A stretch of 64,000 nucleotides of DNA from Cohnella rhizoplanae (GTDB lineage Bacteria > Bacillota > Bacilli > Paenibacillales > Paenibacillaceae). The stretch is from the NCBI RefSeq assembly GCF_948329515.1, contig NZ_CAOJCN010000002.1, forward strand, positions 433,740 to 497,739, read 5' to 3'. This document shows positions 36,284 to 45,475 of this stretch, piece by piece. The notes under the pieces are model-generated. The model searched no databases, was not told the origin of the DNA, and saw nothing but the letters and a program-made list of their open reading frames with translations. The translations under genes and the position numbers were made by a program. Position 1 is the first letter of the stretch. Each line of letters opens with the position of its first letter.

Positions 36284-37579
36284 ATGCAACTCGAAAAATT
36301 CGAACTGCCGCAATCCGGCGAACCGATCAAAGTCAACGATAACGGCGTCCTGAACGTCCCTAACAATCCGATCATCCCCTTCATCGAAGGCGACGGCACG
36401 GGCCGCGACATCTGGCGCGCTTCCAAGCGCGTGCTCGACGCAGCCGTAGAGAAAGCTTACGGCGGCGAGAAGCAAATCGCCTGGTACGAAGTATTCGCCG
36501 GCGAAAAAGCGTTTAATGCTTACGGCGAATGGCTGCCTGCCGACACGCTGACCGCGATCCGCGAATACATCATCGCGATCAAGGGCCCGCTGACGACGCC
36601 GATCGGCGGCGGCATCCGCTCCCTGAACGTCGCGCTTCGCCAAGAGCTCGACCTGTACGTGTGCCTGCGTCCGGTTCGTTACTTCGACGGCGTGCCATCG
36701 CCGGTCAAGCGTCCCGAGCTGGTCGACATGGTCATCTTCCGCGAGAACACCGAGGACATCTACGCCGGCATCGAGTACCAAGCCGAGACTGCGGACGCGA
36801 AGAAGGTCATCGAGTTCCTGCAGCAGCAAATGGGCGTCAAGAAGATCCGTTTCCCGGAGACTTCCGGCATCGGCATCAAGCCGGTATCCAAGGACGGCTC
36901 CGAGCGCCTGATTCGCGCCGCGATCGAGTACGCGATCAAGCACAAGCGCAAGTCGGTCACCCTCGTGCACAAGGGCAACATCATGAAGTTCACCGAGGGC
37001 GCGTTCAAGAACTGGGGCTACGATCTGGCCGAGCGCGAGTTCGGCGGCCAAGTGTTCACTTGGAATCAATACGACGCCATCAAGGCCGAGCAAGGCGAAG
37101 AAGCGGCTAACGCAGCGCAGAAGGCCGCGCTTGCAGAAGGCAAGATCCTCGTGAAGGACGCCATCGCCGACATCGCGCTGCAGCAAGTGCTGACGCGTCC
37201 GACGGACTTCGACGTCATCGCGACGCTGAACCTGAACGGCGACTACCTGTCCGACGCCCTGGCTGCCCAAGTTGGCGGCATCGGCATCGCGCCGGGCGCG
37301 AACATCAACTACATGACCGGCCACGCCATCTTCGAAGCTACGCACGGCACCGCGCCGAAGTATGCCGACAAGGACGTCGTTAATCCGGGCTCCGTTATCC
37401 TGTCCGGCGTCATGATGTTCGAGCACCTGGGCTGGCTCGAAGCGGCGGACCTGATCTACAAGGGTCTGGAAAAGTCCATCAACAACAAGATCGTCACGTA
37501 CGACTTCGCTCGTCTGATGGAAGGCGCGACCGAGGTGAAGTGCTCGGCGTTCGCGGACGAGATCATTAAGAACATGTAA
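36284..37579 (+). CDS. icd: Isocitrate dehydrogenase (NADP-type)
   Basis: A 431-residue enzyme, isocitrate to 2-oxoglutarate. Substrate-binding block [23 protein letters not shown] includes the serine position known as the regulatory phosphorylation site in E. coli. [17 protein letters not shown] and the cofactor block [22 protein letters not shown] (the Lys/Tyr pair fits NADP) follow. ATG 36284 comes after CCAGGAGG. Confidence 0.96.
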   Translation: MQLEKFELPQSGEPIKVNDNGVLNVPNNPIIPFIEGDGTGRDIWRASKRVLDAAVEKAYGGEKQIAWYEVFAGEKAFNAYGEWLPADTLTAIREYIIAIKGPLTTPIGGGIRSLNVALRQELDLYVCLRPVRYFDGVPSPVKRPELVDMVIFRENTEDIYAGIEYQAETADAKKVIEFLQQQMGVKKIRFPETSGIGIKPVSKDGSERLIRAAIEYAIKHKRKSVTLVHKGNIMKFTEGAFKNWGYDLAEREFGGQVFTWNQYDAIKAEQGEEAANAAQKAALAEGKILVKDAIADIALQQVLTRPTDFDVIATLNLNGDYLSDALAAQVGGIGIAPGANINYMTGHAIFEATHGTAPKYADKDVVNPGSVILSGVMMFEHLGWLEAADLIYKGLEKSINNKIVTYDFARLMEGATEVKCSAFADEIIKNM

Positions 37580-37597
37580 TGAAATTCACCCCCTAAG

Positions 37598-37638
37598 TCC
37601 CCCTTCAAAGGGGGATTCCAAAGGGCGTTGCCCTCTGG
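37598..37638. repeat. Paired hairpin element between icd and mdh
   Basis: Two adjacent stem-loops: TCCCCC/GGGGGA (37598-37615) and CCAAAGGGC/GCCCTCTGG (37618-37638). No T tract follows. I recall C/G-rich paired hairpins of this look being dispersed in Paenibacillus genomes, but only one copy is seen here. The rest of 37639-37874 holds the ribosome binding site of mdh and nothing else clear. Confidence 0.5.
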
Positions 37639-37874
37639 ACACCCTGTCCGAATAACGATTGCGTGATAGAGTCGGTTCAGGACTGGGCTAGGCGGGGGAG
37701 AAACGCTATAAATAACGGTCCTCTTCGTCGGTGCTCCACGTGTCGGCGAGGGGGATTGTTTTTTTAGAGAGATATGGACGGCTGGGCACGGCGATCATTC
37801 AGGGCAAGGGAAGAGTAGCGCGGGCGAGGAAACGGGTAACCTATTCGGGAGGAACTTCTAGGAGGGAAAAACGA

Positions 37875-38819
37875 ATGACAATTAAACGGGCGAAAATTAC
37901 GGTCGTGGGGGCCGGGTTTACGGGCGCGACTACGGCGTTGATGCTGGCGCAGAAGGAATTGGGGGACGTCGTACTGGTCGATATTCCGCAGCTGGAAAAT
38001 CCGACGAAGGGCAAGGCGCTGGATATGGCGGAAGCTGGACCGGTTCAAGGCTTCGACGCCAAGATCGTCGGCACTGCGGACTATGCGGATTCCGCCGACT
38101 CCGACGTCGTCATCATCACGGCCGGCATCGCGCGCAAGCCTGGCATGAGCCGAGACGATCTGGTCAACACCAACGCGGGCATCGTGAAGTCCGTCTGCGA
38201 GAACGTGAAGGCTACCAGTCCGAACGCCTATGTCATTATCCTGTCCAACCCGGTCGACGCGATGACTTACGTAGCCAACAAGGCGCTTGGCTTCCCTAAG
38301 AACCGCGTCATCGGCCAATCCGGCGTCCTCGACACGGCACGCTACAACACGTTTCTCGCCCAGGCGCTGAACGTCTCCGTCGAAGACGTACGCGGCGTCG
38401 TGCTCGGCGGCCACGGCGACGACATGGTTCCGCTCGTGCGCTACACGACCATCGGCGGCATCCCGGTCGACAAGCTGCTGCCAAAGGAAGAGATCGAAGC
38501 AATCGTCGCCCGTACGCGCGTCGGCGGCGGCGAGATCGTCAGCCTGCTTGGCAACGGCAGCGCCTACTACGCCCCCGCGGCCTCGCTCGTCCAGATGACC
38601 GAAGCGATCCTCAAGGACAAGAAGCGGATCCTCCCCGTCATCGCCTTGCTTCAAGGGGAATACGGTTACGATAACCTGTTTATGGGCGTGCTGGCCGTTC
38701 TGGGCGGCGTCGGCATCGAGAAGGTATTCGAACTGGACCTGACGGATGAAGAGAAGGCAGCGCTCGAGAAGTCCGCCGAGTCCGTCCGCAATGTCATCAA
38801 GGTCGTCGAAAGCGTGTAA
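37875..38819 (+). CDS. mdh: Malate dehydrogenase (LDH-like)
   Basis: A 314-residue NAD enzyme, malate to oxaloacetate. It has [18 protein letters not shown] (NAD loop), Asp in [21 protein letters not shown] (substrate arginines; Arg instead of Gln marks MDH over LDH) and [14 protein letters not shown] (catalytic His). ATG 37875 follows GGAGGG; a frame from 37731 has no such site. It completes the TCA trio and is followed by a terminator. Confidence 0.96.
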   Translation: MTIKRAKITVVGAGFTGATTALMLAQKELGDVVLVDIPQLENPTKGKALDMAEAGPVQGFDAKIVGTADYADSADSDVVIITAGIARKPGMSRDDLVNTNAGIVKSVCENVKATSPNAYVIILSNPVDAMTYVANKALGFPKNRVIGQSGVLDTARYNTFLAQALNVSVEDVRGVVLGGHGDDMVPLVRYTTIGGIPVDKLLPKEEIEAIVARTRVGGGEIVSLLGNGSAYYAPAASLVQMTEAILKDKKRILPVIALLQGEYGYDNLFMGVLAVLGGVGIEKVFELDLTDEEKAALEKSAESVRNVIKVVESV

Positions 38820-38843
38820 AATGCGCTTGGCCTGCTTTGAGTC

Positions 38844-38876
38844 CAACTCCAGGGTCCGTGCCTTGGAGTTGTTTTT
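38844..38876 (+). terminator. mdh terminator
   Basis: AACTCCA (38845-38851) pairs with TGGAGTT (38864-38870), with GG/CC pairing inside, and five T follow one G later. Confidence 0.85.
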
Positions 38877-38930
38877 GCGATACGCTATGCTGCGCGAAGG
38901 CGAAGCTGCGAACGAAAGGAAGAGATCCCG

Positions 38931-40073
38931 ATGGCAAACGAGGTATACATAGAGAGAAGGAGTCGCCTGATGGAGACGATGACGCGTCAAGGGATCGGCA
39001 TCGGTCTCGTGACCTCTCCGACGAACGTCGCTTACTTGACCGGCTTCTCCTGCAACCCGCACGAGCGTTTTTTGGCGCTGGCGCTGGACAGCGATACGCG
39101 CGATGCCAAACTTTACGTGCCCCTGCTGGACGCGACCGCGGCGGAAGAGGCGGCATCCGGTCTCGAGATTCTGCCGATCTCGGACAGCGACGATGCATAC
39201 GAGCTGCTGGGACGGCATTCGCCCGGTCCGGCTGCGGGACAGATCGGCGTCGAGAAGGGCGTCGTCAGTCTGGCCAAGGCCGAGAAGCTTCAAGCCGTAT
39301 ACCCAGGGTCTGGCTTCGCAGACCTCGAGCAGCCGATCCTGGACATGCGGATCGCCAAGAGCGCGGACGAGATCGGCCGCATCCAGCGGGCGGTCGATAT
39401 CATTGAAGCGGTCATGGCGCACGCCGTATCCCGGGTTCGCGTCGGCATGACCGAGCTGGAGCTGGCGGCGGAGATCGAGCGCAAGATGCGGGAGCTGGGC
39501 GCGGACCGTCCGGCCTTCGAGACGATCGTGCTGACGGGGCCGCGTTCGGCGCTGCCGCACGGCGTGCCGGGCCAGCACGCGATCCGGCGCGGCGATTTTC
39601 TGCTCATCGACATCGGCGTGCAGGCGGGCGGCTATTGCTCGGACATCACGCGCACCTTTGTCGTCGGCGAAGCCTCCGAAGCGCAGCGCGCCATCTATGA
39701 GGCGGTGCTGGCCGCCAACGAAGCGGGTATCGCAGCGGCCGCTGCCGGGGTGCCGGTATCCGCGGTCGATGCCGCCGCGCGCGGGAAGATCGAGGGCGCC
39801 GGCTTCGGTCCGCTGTTCACGCACCGGGTCGGACACGGCTTCGGGATGGATATACACGAGCAGCCGTCCATGTCCGGCGTGAACGATACGCTCCTTGCTC
39901 CCGGCATGGTGTTCACCGTCGAGCCGGGCGTGTACGATACGGTCGTCGGCGGGGTGCGCATCGAGGATGACGTCTATATTCGCGAGGACGGCACGGCGGG
40001 CGTGCTGACGCGTTTTCCCAAGCAGTTAACCCTCATTTCCGCCGAAGATGAAGAGAGGAGCGTGGACCAATGA
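38931..40073 (+). CDS. M24 family Xaa-Pro peptidase
   Basis: A 380-residue 'pita-bread' metallopeptidase. An N-terminal creatinase-like domain (1-130) is followed by the catalytic domain with metal ligands: Asp in IDIGVQAGGYCSDITRTF, His in HRVGHGFGMDIHE, Glu in FTVEPGVYD and Glu in VRIEDDVYI. It probably cleaves peptides with proline at the second position. The stop codon overlaps the next ATG (ATGA, 40070), so it is coupled with a second aminopeptidase. Confidence 0.9.
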   Translation: MANEVYIERRSRLMETMTRQGIGIGLVTSPTNVAYLTGFSCNPHERFLALALDSDTRDAKLYVPLLDATAAEEAASGLEILPISDSDDAYELLGRHSPGPAAGQIGVEKGVVSLAKAEKLQAVYPGSGFADLEQPILDMRIAKSADEIGRIQRAVDIIEAVMAHAVSRVRVGMTELELAAEIERKMRELGADRPAFETIVLTGPRSALPHGVPGQHAIRRGDFLLIDIGVQAGGYCSDITRTFVVGEASEAQRAIYEAVLAANEAGIAAAAAGVPVSAVDAAARGKIEGAGFGPLFTHRVGHGFGMDIHEQPSMSGVNDTLLAPGMVFTVEPGVYDTVVGGVRIEDDVYIREDGTAGVLTRFPKQLTLISAEDEERSVDQ

Positions 40074-41302
40074 ACGATTTTAAGCAAAAGCTGGGGCGGT
40101 ATGCCGACCTGATCGTCAGGATCGGAGCGAACGTGCAGCAAGGCCAGACGGTCGTCGTCAACGCGTCGCTCGAAGGAGCGGAGCTGACGCGCCTGGTGGT
40201 GAAGAGGTGCTACGAGGCAGGCGCCTATAACGTCAAGGTGTTCTGGGCGGACGAAGCGGTGACGAGGTTGAAATACGACCTGGCGCCGGACGAGGCGTTC
40301 AGGGAGGAGCCGAAATGGTCGGCGGCGGAGAAGCTGGAGCTGGCGCGCGCGGGCGCCGCGACGATCAATATTATGTCGGACAATCCCGATCTGCTTAGCG
40401 GCGTGCCCGGCAGCCGGATTGCGGATGCGCAGCTGGCCGCGGGCCGGGCGATGAAGGATTACCGGGTGCTGTCGCGCGGCTTCAAGTTCAGCTGGACCAT
40501 CGCGACGACGCCGTCTCAGGGGTGGGCGGACAAAGTATTCCCGGATGCGCCCGAGTCGGCCCGGATCGGCTTGCTGTGGGACGCCATCTTCAAGCTCGTG
40601 CGCGCGGACCGCGAGGACACGCTGGAGGCTTGGGAAGCGCATCTGTCGAATCTGAAGCGCAGGGCCGACACGCTGAACGCCAAGCAATATCGCGCGCTGC
40701 GCTACGCGGCGCCGGGCACCGACCTGACGATCGAGCTGCCGACGGATCATGTATGGCTCGGCGGGCGCAAGCAGAACGCGGACGGCGTCTGGTTCGTGCC
40801 GAACCTGCCGACCGAAGAAGTGTACACGGCTCCGCGGCGCGAAGGCGTGAACGGCAGGGTGTCCAGCACGAAGCCGCTCAGCTATGCAGGCCGGATCATC
40901 GACGGCTTTTCGCTGGAATTCGAGAACGGGAAGGCGATCCGCACTTCCGCCGCCACCGGGGCCGAAGCGCTCGCGACCCTCGTTCAAATGGACGAAGGCG
41001 CAGCTTATCTCGGCGAAGTCGCGCTCGTGCCGCACCGGTCGCCGATCTCGGACAGCGGCTTGCTGTTCTTCAAGACGCTGTTCGACGAAAATGCTTCTTG
41101 CCATCTGGCCGTCGGCGGCGCCTATTCGTCTTGCATCGCCGGCGGCGCGGACCTCAGCCAGGAAGAGCTGCTGGCGCGCGGGCTAAACAATAGCACGGTG
41201 CATACCGACTTTATGGTCGGCTCGGGCGAGCTGGACATTTATGGCGTGACGGCGGACGGCAGCGAAGAGCGGGTGTTCGTCAAGGGCGATTGGGCGTTTT
41301 GA
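40070..41302 (+). CDS. M29 family aminopeptidase (AmpS-like)
   Basis: A 410-residue cytoplasmic metallo-aminopeptidase. M29 hallmarks are the NASLEGAELTRLVVKRCYEAGAYN start domain, ADDEAVTRL-like acidic segments, and the C-terminal catalytic stretch GSGELDIYGVTADGSEERVF. It would release N-terminal residues from peptides. It overlaps the preceding peptidase by 4 bases. A terminator follows, making a two-gene peptidase operon. Confidence 0.9.
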   Translation: MNDFKQKLGRYADLIVRIGANVQQGQTVVVNASLEGAELTRLVVKRCYEAGAYNVKVFWADEAVTRLKYDLAPDEAFREEPKWSAAEKLELARAGAATINIMSDNPDLLSGVPGSRIADAQLAAGRAMKDYRVLSRGFKFSWTIATTPSQGWADKVFPDAPESARIGLLWDAIFKLVRADREDTLEAWEAHLSNLKRRADTLNAKQYRALRYAAPGTDLTIELPTDHVWLGGRKQNADGVWFVPNLPTEEVYTAPRREGVNGRVSSTKPLSYAGRIIDGFSLEFENGKAIRTSAATGAEALATLVQMDEGAAYLGEVALVPHRSPISDSGLLFFKTLFDENASCHLAVGGAYSSCIAGGADLSQEELLARGLNNSTVHTDFMVGSGELDIYGVTADGSEERVFVKGDWAF

Positions 41303-41307
41303 ATCGG

Positions 41308-41344
41308 AAAAGGTCCCTTTTCGGCTTGAAAGGGGACCTTTTTT
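41308..41344 (+). terminator. Terminator of the peptidase operon
   Basis: AAAAGGTCCCTTTTC and GAAAGGGGACCTTTTTT form a long stem with a GGCTT loop and T tract. It overlaps the next promoter's -35. Confidence 0.9.
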
Positions 41345-41370
41345 ACTTGTTCCCGCGATTTGTGTATACT
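41342..41370 (+). promoter_or_regulatory. Sigma-A promoter for the small membrane protein
   Basis: TTTACT (41342-41347) and TATACT (41365-41370) are 17 bases apart. Confidence 0.55.
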
Positions 41371-41414
41371 GAATGGTGACTTGTCTTATTTTGGTTCGGG
41401 GGGTACTTATCGCG

Positions 41415-41840
41415 ATGTATGACGTAATGATTTTCTTGCACATCGTCGGAGCGATCGGGATGGGGATCTACGCCATTCTGCCGTTTCTGGCCAAGCGCTT
41501 CCGGCAGCTGTCCACGCCGGCCCAAGAAGGCCTTGCCAGCGGTCTCGTGACGGCGGGTCGCATCGGCCAGTATTCCTTGGTCTTGCAGTTGTTGACGGGC
41601 GGTTACCTCATCTCGCAATCGGAGTACGAGGTATCTTGGATGGTTACGGTCATCGTGCTGTTCGTCGCGCTCGGCGCATTGTCCGGCATCGTGCAGGCGC
41701 CGCTTAAGCGCATCGTGGCAGCCGCTTCCGGCGGCCAGGACGCGTCCGGCAACATCTCTCGCGTGCAGACGCTCAGCTTCATCATTCTCATCCTCTTCCT
41801 GGTCGTCGTCTGGCTCATGAAGAATCCGTGGTTTGCTTAA
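41415..41840 (+). CDS. Small four-helix membrane protein, function unknown
   Basis: A 141-residue protein with four hydrophobic segments (about 2-22, 50-70, 76-96, 120-138). The first, MIFLHIVGAIGMGIYA, carries a histidine as in DUF2269/cytochrome-like membrane proteins, but that is not proof. ATG 41415 lies 12 bases after a G-run ribosome binding site; an upstream frame from 41373 overlaps the -10 region and is rejected. Confidence 0.7.
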   Translation: MYDVMIFLHIVGAIGMGIYAILPFLAKRFRQLSTPAQEGLASGLVTAGRIGQYSLVLQLLTGGYLISQSEYEVSWMVTVIVLFVALGALSGIVQAPLKRIVAAASGGQDASGNISRVQTLSFIILILFLVVVWLMKNPWFA

Positions 41841-41869
41841 TCTATAATCCGGTATATGAATACCCGGAG

Positions 41870-41911
41870 AGGCTCTGCCCGGCGCGACCAGCGCGGGCGG
41901 AGCTTCTTTTG
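41870..41911. terminator. Terminator between convergent genes
   Basis: AGGCTCTGCCCGGCGC pairs with GCGCGGGCGGAGCTT around a GACCA loop, followed by CTTTT. It lies between the membrane-protein gene and the HD nucleotidase gene. Confidence 0.8.
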
Positions 41912-41923
41912 TTCATGCGCGCT

Positions 41924-42541
41924 TTAATCGGAAAAATCGTCCCGCGCCTGCGCCTGCTCCGACAGCTCGTCGATCGTCTTCTCGAAGCTCGGCGCCAGGC
42001 GGTTCAGGAACCAATCCACCTCCGGCATGCAGAGGGCCGACAGCCGCTCCTCGAACTGCTTGCGCGCGGTGGCGAATTCCCGGTTGCCCGCGGACATCTC
42101 GGAGACGCATTTGAGATAGCCGTCGAGAATGTCCGCCGCCTTGACGTAACGATTCAGCTCGTCCTCCTGAGACTGCCTTGTCAGCAGCGGTTCGTACGTA
42201 CGCGCGAGCTCGGGCGGCACGGTCTCGAGCAGGCGCTGGGCGGCCAGCCGCTCCAGATCCCTGAAGTTGGACAGGATGGCCGGGTTGTGATGCTTGACGG
42301 GCGTCGGGATATCTCCGGTGAACACCTCCGTCGCATCGTGGAACAGCGCGCGCCCCGCCGCCTTGTCGGGATCGACCTCGCGGCCGTACACGTCCCGCGC
42401 GATCGTACAGAGCAGGTGGGCGAGCAGCGCGGTGTGATAGGAGTGCTCCGCTACGTTTTCTTGGGTCGAATTGCGCATGAGACTCCATCGCTCGATATAG
42501 CGGAGACGGTACAGGTACGCGAGAAAATGATGCTGCTGCAC
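41924..42541 (-). CDS. YfbR-like HD-domain 5'-nucleotidase
   Basis: A 205-residue HD-family phosphohydrolase. The N-terminal MQQHHFLAYLYRLRYIERW and the metal sites are clear: ENVAEHSYHTALLAH (His), RALFHDATEVFTGDIPTPVKH (HD pair) and KAADILDGYLKC (Asp). YfbR cleaves deoxynucleoside 5'-monophosphates. The start codon is GTG at 42541 with AGGAGG 9 bases upstream. It is divergent from the phosphate sensor gene. Confidence 0.9.
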   Translation of the reverse strand: MQQHHFLAYLYRLRYIERWSLMRNSTQENVAEHSYHTALLAHLLCTIARDVYGREVDPDKAAGRALFHDATEVFTGDIPTPVKHHNPAILSNFRDLERLAAQRLLETVPPELARTYEPLLTRQSQEDELNRYVKAADILDGYLKCVSEMSAGNREFATARKQFEERLSALCMPEVDWFLNRLAPSFEKTIDELSEQAQARDDFSD

Positions 42542-42621
42542 GTTCGTTGACCTCCTATTCGATTTTCCTAGTATGAATATACCTTACGGTCTGTGGGGTC
42601 GCACAGCAAGGTTCTGTTAAG

Positions 42622-42649
42622 TTGGGCCGAATTTACACTGCGCTAATAC
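42622..42649 (+). promoter_or_regulatory. Possible promoter of the pnpS-type kinase gene
   Basis: TTGGGC (42622-42627) and TAATAC (42644-42649) are 16 bases apart. A TTTACA at 42632 and a CTAATA 11 bases later hint at a partial Pho box, but the repeat series is too short to trust. Confidence 0.3.
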
Positions 42650-42699
42650 TCCTGTGTTAAGATGGAGAAAAGTCGGCATCGGGAGGATTAACTATACGC

Positions 42700-44532
42700 A
42701 TGACAGGCCGCACGGGCGCGCAAATGAGTAAATTCCGATTGAAACTGACTGCCTTGTTCATGCTGCTCATCGGCTTGTCCGTGCTGGCGGCCGGCATCTT
42801 TACGGGGCAGTTCTACAAGCATAATCATCTCGAAGCGCTGAGGAGCCACATGGAAACGCAGCTTCGCGTCCTCTCCGCGGCCGCGCCTTGGCCCGGGGAC
42901 CAAACGGCGGCGGAGCAGTCCGAATACCTCCAGGCGCAGGCGACCCGCTTCAAGGAGCTGGCGGACATGCGGGTGACGTACGTAGCGCCGAGCGGCGAAG
43001 TGCTCGGGGATTCCGACCATGCGCCGGGCACGATGGACAACCACTCCGACCGCGAGGAGGTCCGCGAGGCGCTGGCGTCGGGCTTCGGCCAGAGCATCCG
43101 CCACAGCGGTACGCTGGACGAGAATATGCTGTACGTCGCGTATGCGGTGAAGGACGACGCGTCGCAGCGGCCGCTCGGCGTCATCCGCCTGGCGATGTCG
43201 CTCTCCGCCGTCGAGCACAGCCTGGACCGCATGTGGCTGGCGCTCGCGCTCGGACTGCTGGCGGTGTTCGCGCTAGCCGCGCTCGTCAGTTACAGGGTGG
43301 CGCTCAGCGTTACGCGGCCGCTCGAGCGCATGACGGCGGCGGCCAAGCGGATGGCGGGGATGGACTACAAGGTCCGCATTCCCGACGCGGGCAAGGACGA
43401 GATCGGCGAGCTGGGCAGGGCGCTCAACGCGATGGCCGCCAACCTGCAGGATCATATGGGCGAGATCCGCAGGAACGAGCTCCATCTGCAATCGGTGCTC
43501 GACCATATGATCAGCGGCGTCGTCATGATCGGTCCGGACGGCCGTATCCGCATCTACAACCGCAGCGCGGAGCTGCTGCTGGGCAGCCTGGCGCGGGAGC
43601 GGGTCGGCCGCAGCTATACCGAGGCCAAGCAGCAGTACGAATTGCTGCAGCTGATCCGCAGCGGCTTCGAGACAGGCGAGCCGATTCACGAGGAGCTCAC
43701 GGTCTATTACCCGGAGGAGCGCCTCCTGGAGCTGCATCTGGTGCCGATCCCGATGGACGACGATACGGCGCCGGGCCTGCTCCTGGTCCTGCAGGACGTG
43801 AGCGCGATCCGGCGTCTGGAGCGGATGCGCAGCGAGTTCGTCGCGAACGTCTCGCACGAGCTCAAGACCCCGGTCGCCGCGGTCAAGGGCTTCGCGGAGA
43901 CGCTGCTCGCGGGCGCGGTGAACGATCCGGAGACCGCCAGGTCGTTCCTCAAGATCATCCAAGAGGAGAGCGACCGGTTGAACCGCCTGATCGGCGACAT
44001 TCTGGAGCTCTCCAAGATCGAATCGCGTCGTTCGCCGCTGCAATTTTCCCCGATCGATCTGAAGACGTTCCTGGAGCGGCAGCTCGAGTTCCTCGGACCG
44101 GAAGCTTCCAAAAAGGAAATCGCGCTGGAGCTCGACGTGCCCGAGGAGCTCTTCATCGAGGCCGACGAGGACCGGCTCGGGCAGATTACCCTCAACCTGC
44201 TGCAGAACGGCATCAGCTATACGCCGGAGGGCGGCCGGGTGAAGGTCAGGGCCACCGTCGTCGAGCCGGAAGACGAGGCTGACGGAGAAGAGCGCGTCCG
44301 CATCACCGTATCGGATACGGGGATCGGCATTCCGAAGAAGGACCTGCCCCGTATCTTCGAGCGATTCTACCGGGTGGATAAGGCCCGCTCCAGAAGTTCG
44401 GGGGGCACGGGACTCGGACTGTCGATCGTCAAGCACCTTGTAGAGCTGCATCACGGCGCGATCCGGGTGGAGAGCGCGGTCGGCGTAGGCTCGACTTTTA
44501 TCATCGAGCTGCCGCTGATCCAAGACTATTAG
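42700..44532 (+). CDS. pnpS: PhoR/PnpS-type phosphate sensor histidine kinase
   Basis: A 610-residue membrane kinase. Transmembrane segments are near 14-36 and 178-200 with an extracytoplasmic domain between. HAMP (about 200-255), PAS (about 260-375), HisKA with VANVSHELKTPVAAV (His386) and HATPase (NGISYTPEGG, DTGIGIPKKDLPRIFERFYR, GGTGLGLSIVKH) follow. This layout matches PhoR/PnpS. It would phosphorylate the PhoP encoded 114 bases downstream. GGGAGG lies 13 bases before ATG 42700; ATG 42724 is an alternative without a better site. Confidence 0.88.
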   Translation: MTGRTGAQMSKFRLKLTALFMLLIGLSVLAAGIFTGQFYKHNHLEALRSHMETQLRVLSAAAPWPGDQTAAEQSEYLQAQATRFKELADMRVTYVAPSGEVLGDSDHAPGTMDNHSDREEVREALASGFGQSIRHSGTLDENMLYVAYAVKDDASQRPLGVIRLAMSLSAVEHSLDRMWLALALGLLAVFALAALVSYRVALSVTRPLERMTAAAKRMAGMDYKVRIPDAGKDEIGELGRALNAMAANLQDHMGEIRRNELHLQSVLDHMISGVVMIGPDGRIRIYNRSAELLLGSLARERVGRSYTEAKQQYELLQLIRSGFETGEPIHEELTVYYPEERLLELHLVPIPMDDDTAPGLLLVLQDVSAIRRLERMRSEFVANVSHELKTPVAAVKGFAETLLAGAVNDPETARSFLKIIQEESDRLNRLIGDILELSKIESRRSPLQFSPIDLKTFLERQLEFLGPEASKKEIALELDVPEELFIEADEDRLGQITLNLLQNGISYTPEGGRVKVRATVVEPEDEADGEERVRITVSDTGIGIPKKDLPRIFERFYRVDKARSRSSGGTGLGLSIVKHLVELHHGAIRVESAVGVGSTFIIELPLIQDY

Positions 44533-44543
44533 CGACATGTGAT

Positions 44544-44596
44544 TTTACACGGCGTTTACCTTGGGATGATACTTAATTTACGGCGGCATGATAAAT
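44544..44596 (+). promoter_or_regulatory. Putative Pho box upstream of phoP
   Basis: TTTACA (44544), TTTACC (44555) and TTTACG (44577) lie in an exact 11-base phase; the fourth place (44566) has ATGATA. A -10-like TGATAAAT is at 44589-44596. PhoP proteins bind such repeats, so phoP is probably autoregulated and can be transcribed apart from the kinase gene. Confidence 0.55.
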
Positions 44597-44646
44597 TGAC
44601 TGAAGAGGCCGGGACGTCAGACCGACCGATCGGACTGGAGGAGCTT

Positions 44647-45378
44647 ATGTCGGACAAGGTGCTGATTATTGAGGACGAACCTACGATAGCGCGTCTGGTC
44701 ACCTACAATCTGTCGCAGGACGGATACGAGACCGAAGTGATCGGCAATGGCGCCGAGGGTCTCCATAAGGCGATTCACGACGAGTATGCCATTATATTCC
44801 TTGACTTGATGCTGCCGGGCATGAACGGCTTCGAGGTGCTGCAGAAGCTGCGCCAGCACGGCGTGAAGACGCCGGTCATCATCCTCACCGCCCGCAACGC
44901 GGAGGAGGAGGTCGTGCAGGGGCTCAAGCTGGGCGCGGACGACTATATCACCAAGCCGTTCGGCGTCGCGGAGTTGCTCGCCCGCACGTCCGCCGTGCTG
45001 CGGCGGTCGCGCAACGAGGAGGCCAGACCCAAGGCCGACCCGGCGGGGGAAAAGGTCATCTCGCTCGGCGCGCTGCAGATCTATCCGGACAAATACGAGG
45101 TACAGGTCGGCAGCGAATGGATCACGCTCCGCCCCAAGGAATTCGAGGTGCTGCTGTACCTGGCCGAGCGGCCCGGGATCGTCATCACCCGCGACGACCT
45201 GATGAACGTCGTCTGGGGTTTCGATTATATCGGCGGACAGCGGACGGTCGACGTGCATGTCAGCTCGCTGCGCAAGAAGCTAGAGCTGAACCAGCAGTCG
45301 GTGCAGATCGAGTCGATCCGCGGCGTCGGCTACAAGCTGACCGTCAGCCGGAAGACCGGCATCGCGGGAAAAGCGTAA
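44647..45378 (+). CDS. phoP: PhoP-type response regulator
   Basis: A 243-residue OmpR-family regulator. The receiver has IIEDEP and phosphoacceptor Asp53 in IIFLDLMLPGMNG, then Thr in ILTARN and Lys in YITKPF. The winged-helix domain reads LRPKEFEVLLYLAERPGIVITRDDLMNVVWGFDYIGGQRTVDVHVSSLRKKLE, closely like PhoP of Bacilli. ATG 44647 follows GGAGG 5 bases before; the frame open from 44539 crosses the Pho-box region and is not used. The order sensor then regulator is the reverse of phoPR in B. subtilis. Confidence 0.9.
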   Translation: MSDKVLIIEDEPTIARLVTYNLSQDGYETEVIGNGAEGLHKAIHDEYAIIFLDLMLPGMNGFEVLQKLRQHGVKTPVIILTARNAEEEVVQGLKLGADDYITKPFGVAELLARTSAVLRRSRNEEARPKADPAGEKVISLGALQIYPDKYEVQVGSEWITLRPKEFEVLLYLAERPGIVITRDDLMNVVWGFDYIGGQRTVDVHVSSLRKKLELNQQSVQIESIRGVGYKLTVSRKTGIAGKA

Positions 45379-45394
45379 TCGGAAGGTCAAGCAG

Positions 45395-45434
45395 GACGAA
45401 TTCGCCCGTAATGGACGGCGGATTCGTCTTCTTT
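45395..45434 (+). terminator. phoP terminator
   Basis: GACGAATTCGCCCGT pairs with ACGGCGGATTCGTC around AATGG, followed by TTCTTT. Confidence 0.8.
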
Positions 45435-45475
45435 GTGTTAAAATGGGGGCACGATTAAAGGAGTTGACTCGGAAT

